Positions 58,614 to 64,000 of a stretch of DNA of 64,000 bases are shown piece after piece (the first letter of the stretch is position 1; every line of letters starts with the position of its first letter). The stretch spans positions 1,054,001 to 1,118,000 of the forward strand of contig AP026548.1 in the NCBI GenBank assembly GCA_026075535.2, in the 5' to 3' direction. Origin of the DNA: Tricholoma matsutake (lineage: Eukaryota > Basidiomycota > Agaricomycetes > Agaricales > Tricholomataceae). A model generated the notes under the pieces. The model was not told the DNA's origin. It was given only the letters and a program-made list of their open reading frames with translations, and made no database searches. Made by a program: the position numbers and the translations under genes.

Positions 58614-59700
58614 ATGTCCGAACTTTCAACTTCTAATCCCGGTCCTAATCCTGTTCCCATACCAGCATTAGAGGCGAAAATTGATGTGCTCACAGGGCAA
58701 ATGTCGCAATTAGTGTCAGTATTGGCAGCATCACAGCCCAGACAAGTGGAAGTACAGCCAGAGACAACAGGAGAAAGAGATGATGAGATGGTGGAGATGG
58801 TGGAGTGGATATCGCAGGAGGATGAGACGGTGGAGAAATCCAGAAATGGAAAAGTGCGCTTACCTAAGTACACGCCCCCACAAATCTTTGACGGTACCAT
58901 GGAGAATACAAAATCCTTCATCAGCTCTATAGTATTGTACATCCATGGGAGGAAGCCAGAGTTTCATACAGCCGAGTCTAGGATTATGTTTGCTCTCTCA
59001 TACATTCAGGGGGGGAAAGCACAGTTCTGGAGAAACGAGGCTATTAATCAAATTGCTGTGGGAAAAAAACCATTTGCAACCTTCAAGGAATTTCTGGAGA
59101 GATTGGAGGCACAGTTTGGAGACCCTAATCCAAAGGCGACAGCCAATGCTAAATTAAAGACCATGCGCCAAGGTTCCTTAATGGCGGATGAATTTATTTT
59201 GCAGTTCAAAGCAGAAGCTTCGCAAATGGACATGGGAGAAGCTGCGTTGGTAGAGTTTTTGAAAGCAGGATTAAATCCCTCTTTATTCAAGTCTATCTAC
59301 TGACTACCTTCTATGCCAGAGAAGTTGGATGAGTGGTATAATTGGGCAATGTGCCTTGACCGGCAATATCGGCAGGAACAGGCAGAGTCAAAGTTGATGT
59401 ACGGAAGTAGTAAATTTGGAAAGTCATCAGGAGGAAAGTCCAAGAAAGGAAAGGCGCCTCAGGTGCAAGCTCCGAGGGCACAGCCACCAGCCATGGCAGT
59501 GACACCTATAGTTACAGAGTCAGCAGGCAATGGAGGTTGATCAAGTGGGGAGACGAGCCCCACTTAAATGTTTTAACTGTGGGCAGTTAGGACACATTTC
59601 TAAGAATTGCAAGCAGAAAAGAAAGATTAGGGAAGCTACAATTGAGGAAGTGAAGCCGGAGGAAGGCAGGCAGAAGAATTTTGTGGAAGAGTCCCAGTGA
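58614..59700 (+). pseudogene. Gag of gypsy element 2
   Basis: Starts MSELSTSNPGPNPVPIPALE, with a heptad-like LTGQMSQLVSVLAAS segment, then the retrotransposon-gag domain (MFALSYIQGGKAQFWRNEAI, FKEFLERLEAQFGDPNP). TGA at 59301-59303 sits where Arg fits; the frame continues as LPSMPEKLDEWYNWAM. Near 59528 the reading must move +1 to enter the zinc knuckle CFNCGQLGHISKNC (59570-59620), and -1 near 59694 to return. Both shifts look like single-base indels; a programmed shift is less likely. Confidence 0.88.
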
Positions 59701-60407
59701 AGGTTTCCCCATTGGTGACCAAGAATTGTTACAATGTATTAGTATCCGAGGAAACCCAGAGTAAATCAGAAAAGGAAATCGAGGAGGAGTACAACTGTTG
59801 CGAGTCATGTGACAAAGAAAATTGTCACATGTCATTTCCGAAAACCCCTAAATTCTTTATTCGCTCTGTGCAAATAGAACCCAAAATCACCTTGACTGTG
59901 GGACTGAAGACAGTGGACACACATGCAGCTATTGATGTGGAAGCATTGCTTGACAGTGGTGCTACAGGATTATTTATTAATTGATCCTTAATTACTGGAA
60001 ACGGTATTAACACACGCAAGCTGGCGCAACCTATAATGGTGTACAATATTGACGGAACAGTCAATTGTGGAGGAACTATCAAGGAGGAGGTGACTATGGT
60101 ACTAAAGTATCAGGAGCATCAGGAGCAAGCCATATTCAAAGTGTGCAATCTTGGGAAAACCAATCTAATAATAGGATGTCTGTGGTTACGGAAGCATAAT
60201 CCCGAAATTGATTGGAAAACTGGGAAAGTACAAATGACTCGTTGTCCTAAGGAATGTAATGTGTATGGGAGGAAGATGAAGAAGGAAAAAAGGAAAAAGA
60301 AAGAGAAAGAACATCCAAGAAAGTATTCTGTTACAATGGAGAAAGTGGAGGATGAGGAAATGCCAAATGGGGAAGTTCCAATCATGATTGAGAAAGCAAA
60401 CCTTTAG
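59694..60407 (+). pseudogene. Protease region of gypsy element 2
   Basis: Retropepsin-type domain: AIDVEALLDSGATGLFIN (Asp-Ser-Gly near 59950), TGA at 59982-59984 for Arg, then NTRKLAQPIMVYNIDGTVNC and LIIGCLWLRKHNPEIDWKTG. A Lys-rich linker follows. The frame ends at TAG 60405-60407, and pol continues in the next frame, so a +1 change is required between about 60388 and 60404. Confidence 0.85.
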
Positions 60408-63400
60408 AGCAGTTCGTGGAGGACAGTCATGGGACAAGAATATCGTGAAGGTGGAGAAGCCACTGGAGGAATGGGTGCCAAAAGTGTATCATGAACATTT
60501 GTCAGTGTTCCAAAAGAAGGAGTCTGAGCGAATGCCGGTGCGGAAGCCATGGGATCATGCGATTGAGATGAATCCCGGGTTTGTGCCGAAGAAGTCAAAG
60601 GTATATCCGTTATCTCCAATGGAACAAGAAGAAGTGGATGCATTCCTGAAGGAGCAATTGCGCAAAGGATACATACGACCTTCGAAATCACCGCAGACAT
60701 CACCAATATTCTTCGTGCCCAAAAAAGACCAAAGGAAGAGGATGTGTACCGATTATAGGTATCTGAACGAGTGGACAGTGAAGAACGCGTACCCCCTGCC
60801 GTTGATCTCAGAAATTATTGATAAGGTGGGAAAAGCCAAGGTCTTTACAAAATTGGATTTACGATGGGGATACAATAATGTACAAATAAAGAAAGGAGAT
60901 GAGTGGAAGGCTGCATTTGCCATGCATCGAGGATCCTTCGAGCCACTTGTCATGTTTTTTGGGATGACTAATAGTCCCCCGACCTTTCAAAATATGATGA
61001 ATGACATTTTCAAGGACGTAATAGACAAAGGCGTGGTAATAATATTTATTGATGACATTCTGATATTCATGGAGGATGAAGAGAATCATGAGGCGATAGT
61101 GCAGGAGGTGTTACGGAGGTTGGCGGAGAATGATCTATTTTTGAAACAAGAGAAGTGTGTGTTTGGGGCAAGCGAGATCGAGTTCCAAGGATTATTGATT
61201 GGCCCTGATGGGATCAAAGTGGATCCGATCAAGGTACAGGTGATCACAGATTGGCCTGTGCCCACCCGTGTCAAGGAGGTTCAAGCCTTCTTGGGACTCG
61301 CAAATTATTATCGTCGCTTTGTGCACAATTTTTCTAAAATTGCCGCACCCTTACATAACCTTATGCGAAAGGGAGTAGTATGGAGGTGGGGAGAGCAGCA
61401 GCAGACAGCGTTTGAGGAGTTGAAGAGGAAGTTTGTGGAGGGACCAATATTAGCCCCAGTAGATTTCACACGCCCTTTGCGAGTGGAATCCGATGTATCC
61501 GATTTTGCTACTGGAGCAGTGTTATCAATGCTGTGCAAAGATGACAAATGGCATCCTTGTGCATACTTGTCAAAAGGGTTGAATGATGTGGAGAGGAATT
61601 ATGATGTGCATGACAAAGAGATGTTGGGGATAATACGAGCATTGCAGGCATGGAGGCATTATTTGGAGGGATGTACGCATCAGATTGAGATCTGGACGGA
61701 TCATCAAAATCTGCAATACTTCATGTCTGCTAAAAAGCTTAATCGCCGGCAAGCACATTGGGCACTATTCCTATTGCGTTTCAATTTTCACTTGGTCCAC
61801 AAAGCGGGAAGCTTAATGAGGAAAGCAGATGCATTATCCAGATGTATTGATCATAAAAGGGGGGTGGAGGAGGACAATAAAAATGTTACCTTACTCAAAC
61901 CTGAATACTTTCGCATTTGCGCTATGCGTCAAAGGCATCTATTAATAGATAGCTTGGAAATGGAAATGTTGTCTAAAATTAGACAATGCTCGGAAATGGA
62001 CGATGAAGTAGTGGAAGCAGTGAAAGCTCTGAAGGGAGAGAAGAAAGGTAATATCAAAGGAGATGAATGGGCTGAGGAACAAGGGTTGGTGTTGTTTCGA
62101 GGAAAGGTGTATGTACCGAAGGATCAGGATTTGCGAAGGGAGATCGTCCGGTTACATCACAATAAGCCAATTGCCGGACACCCAGGAAGATGGAAGACGT
62201 TGGAATTAGTAATGAGAAATTATTGGTGGCCCGGAATTTCGAAGTATGTGTTGGGGTATGTGGATGGATGTGATACGTGCATGAGGGGGAAGAAATTTCC
62301 AGAGAAACCTGCAGGAAAATTAATGCGGAACCCTATACCTAAAGCGCTGTGGCAAGATATATCTGTGGATTTTATTACCGGATTACCTGAGGCTCAAGGG
62401 TATGATGCAATATTTGTAGTATGCGACTGCTTTACAAAGGAGGTCCATATTATTCCTACTACTACAGAAACCTCATCATTGGGCTTGGCGTGCCTCTATC
62501 TAAATCAGGTATGGCGGTTACATGGGTTACCCAATACCATTATCTCCGATCGCGGACCACAATTTGCTTCCGTGTTTATGCGAGAACTAAACAACATATT
62601 GGGAATTCAAACTAAATTATCTACGGCATATCATCCGCAGACTGATGGGCAGACAGAGAGAATGAATCAGGAGTTGGAGCAGTACCTACATATGTTTGTC
62701 AACTACCGACAAACTGACTGGCCCGAATGGTTGGCAATTGCCGAATTTTCCCACAATAACAAATTCCATTCAGCTACTCGTATGTCACCCTTTTTCGTGA
62801 ATTATGGATATCATCCTCACATGGGAGTAGAACCCAGAAGGGAAGTCAAAGTACAGTCAGTAGAAGATTTTGTATCTAAGATGCAAAAGGTACAAGAGGA
62901 AGCAGAGGCGGCATTGAAGAAAGCATGTGATGACATGATGTGACATGTGGATCATACTCGAGCATGCGCTCCAGAGTACAAAGTTGGTGACTTGGTATGG
63001 CTAAGTACCAAGGACCTGAACATTCCATGACCTTCGAAGAAACTTATGGAGAAACAAGTTGGCCCATATGCGATCTCTAAAGTGATCTTGCCTAATGCGG
63101 TAGTGCTAAAATTACCCCAATCATTTAAGATTGATCCTGAGATTGACGTATCCCACCTACGCCCTTACCGTCTGCCCACTATTCCTGGCCAACAAACTAC
63201 TCCACAACCTCCAATAATAGTAGAAGGTGCTCCAGAATATATAGTTGAAGAAATTCTAGACTCAAGTCTTCGACGGAACAAATTGGAGTTCTTAATAAAG
63301 TGGAAAAACTATACCGACGAAAATAATTTGTGGGAACCCGAAGAGAATTGTAAGCGAGTGCATAACGCAATCGCCCAATTCTTTAAACGTAATCCAAATG

Positions 63401-63510
63401 CTCTGCATCGCATTGTGAGAATGGTGTATGAGGGGATGAAATTCTGGCCTTACCAAAATTTCACGAAGGGGACAAACATAATATTTTCTCGCCTGGAAGT
63501 CGAGGCATAA
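60388..63510 (+). pseudogene. Pol of gypsy element 2: RT, RNase H, integrase, chromodomain
   Basis: An 851-codon open stretch (60388-62943) plus 63046-63510 in the same frame. RT: KPWDHAIEMNPGF, YPLSPMEQEEVDAF, then the catalytic FIDDILIF (Phe instead of the usual Tyr, near 61050). RNase H: ESDVSDFATGAVLS and WTDHQNLQYFMSAKKLNRRQ. Integrase: HHCC finger (LHHNKPIAGHPGRW, CDTCMRGK), catalytic VDFITGLPE, ISDRGPQF and the Glu in QTDGQTERMNQELEQY. The chromodomain EYIVEEILDSSLRRNKLEFL with KWKNYTDENNLWEPEENC closes the protein. TGA at 62941-62943 and 63028-63030 replace Arg codons. It is probably one gene with the protease before decay. Confidence 0.95.
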
Positions 63511-63520
63511 AAGGGGGGTA
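63509..63520 (+). other. Polypurine tract
   Basis: AAAAGGGGGGTA immediately before the 3-prime LTR, the plus-strand primer site of LTR retrotransposons. Confidence 0.8.
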
Positions 63521-63521
63521 A

Positions 63522-63913
63522 TGTTAGGAAACCACCCCATTACCTAATAAACTTTCATTTTTATTTTATTATGTTGAATTATGCCAAATGACGCTACATT
63601 TTGATAGCATGAGAATTTTATTTCGCATGCATCAAAATGTACGCGCATGTATGAGTGCGTCGGTCACAACAATGTACAATATATGTAACATAGTATATAA
63701 ACCCTAAATATATGCCTAGGGGACCCCAGTTGTGTTCTCTTAGGTATTCCACCTATGTTTTCGGTGTGAAAGGCCTATCTCAACAAACTCACCTATTAAT
63801 AACCCCTCACATCAAAACCATCAATTCCCCCATCACAAGCGTGGATCCTGCCCCCTTCTTGTAGAGAGAACCCGCATGGTCTTAGCTAGCAGATAGTGGG
63901 TGTTGCCCTAACA
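63522..63913 (+). repeat. 3-prime LTR of gypsy element 2
   Basis: 392 bp, same length and ends as the 5-prime LTR at 57735-58126. Confidence 0.95.
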
Positions 63914-63918
63914 GGTTC
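63914..63918. repeat. Target site duplication GGTTC, right
   Basis: Perfect match to 57730-57734. Confidence 0.92.
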
Positions 63919-64000
63919 AGCTATGGCAATTCCATGGTGTCCAATTCAAGTATACCAGGCATATACATAACTTTCCTCAAGGAACATCAGTTTTACATCA
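63914..64000 (+). pseudogene. Helitron 2 DUF6570 continuation
   Basis: After skipping the retrotransposon, the frame continues from ...SPVHALV into QLWQFHGVQFKYTRHIHNFP and runs off the window. This matches the expected DUF6570 sequence of Helitrons (VRGxQYKY..H..NF). It confirms that the element at 57735-63913 split one frame. Confidence 0.82.

Larger units (their letters stand above)
57735..63913 (+). mobile_element. Ty3/gypsy chromovirus 2, full length (6.2 kb)
   Basis: Complete structure: two 392-bp LTRs, gag with zinc knuckle, protease, RT-RNase H, integrase, C-terminal chromodomain, polypurine tract and a 5-bp GGTTC duplication. It inserted into the DUF6570 region of Helitron 2. Lesions are few: four in-frame TGA codons at Arg positions and three frame changes. 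A tRNA primer-binding site next to the 5-prime LTR (58127 onward) was not recognised. Confidence 0.96.

Noticed and set aside
22728..63030. TGA read as Arg or selenocysteine (codon reassignment)
   Set aside because: Nup107 and the CRN-kinase use TGA as their natural stop, and the TGA codons in elements match a CpG-transition pattern also seen in non-coding LTR sequence.

Overview
The window looks like a chromosomal segment of a basidiomycete mushroom genome (Agaricomycetes), dominated by nested and decaying transposable elements with a few host-type genes. The basis is short 49-66 nt GT-AG introns, a 13-exon Nup84/Nup107 gene, Crinkler (CRN)-kinase genes, fungal Tnp2 (CACTA) and SWIM-type MULE transposases, DUF6570/PIF1 Helitrons, and alpha-kinase and XPG/GEN1-like fragments of the kind expanded in mushrooms. 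Family assignments are from recognised protein motifs; no database search was run.

Layout. 1-6.6 kb: no recognisable gene, one MITE-like element (4729-5237). 6.6-9.7 kb (-): intact nup84/nup107-like gene, 13 exons, 798 aa. A tRNA-derived SINE with a 14-bp target duplication sits 66 bp upstream of its start, followed by an 84-bp foldback element. 10.5-17.2 kb (-): a Helitron helicase relic split by a 3.5-kb MULE (12448-15948, 33-bp inverted ends) and fused, just after its Walker A region, to the headless remains of a second MULE. 17.2-22.4 kb: unidentified fragments and a second tRNA-like SINE head. 22.5-27.9 kb (+): decayed Ty3/gypsy element 1. 28-34.3 kb: decayed multi-copy host-like families (unknown protein, XPG/GEN1-like, alpha-kinase, a possible PD-(D/E)XK nuclease). 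34.9-36.8 kb: low-complexity exon-like DNA. 37.1-46.0 kb (-): an APH-type phosphotransferase gene interrupted by a complete 7.5-kb CACTA element (38154-45659, TCA duplication) carrying Tnp2 and an accessory gene. 46.9-51.4 kb (+): a Crinkler locus with three CRN N-domains, a kinase domain, and a six-fold tandem array of about 300-bp exon-intron modules. 51.4-55.3 kb: weak ORFs and three tandem repeats, one a G-rich 22-bp minisatellite. 55.9-64.0 kb (+): a DUF6570 Helitron interrupted by a nearly complete 6.2-kb Ty3/gypsy chromovirus (57735-63913, 392-bp LTRs, GGTTC duplication).

Two themes tie the window together. Insertions are nested, and several pre-insertion reading frames can be followed exactly across the insertion. 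Decay is dominated by CpG transitions: almost every internal stop in the recognised elements is TGA where the family has Arg (CGA), and 10 of 11 differences between the LTRs of gypsy element 2 are CpG transitions. This points to methylated, silenced repeats beside CpG-rich host-like islands (Nup107, Crinkler locus).
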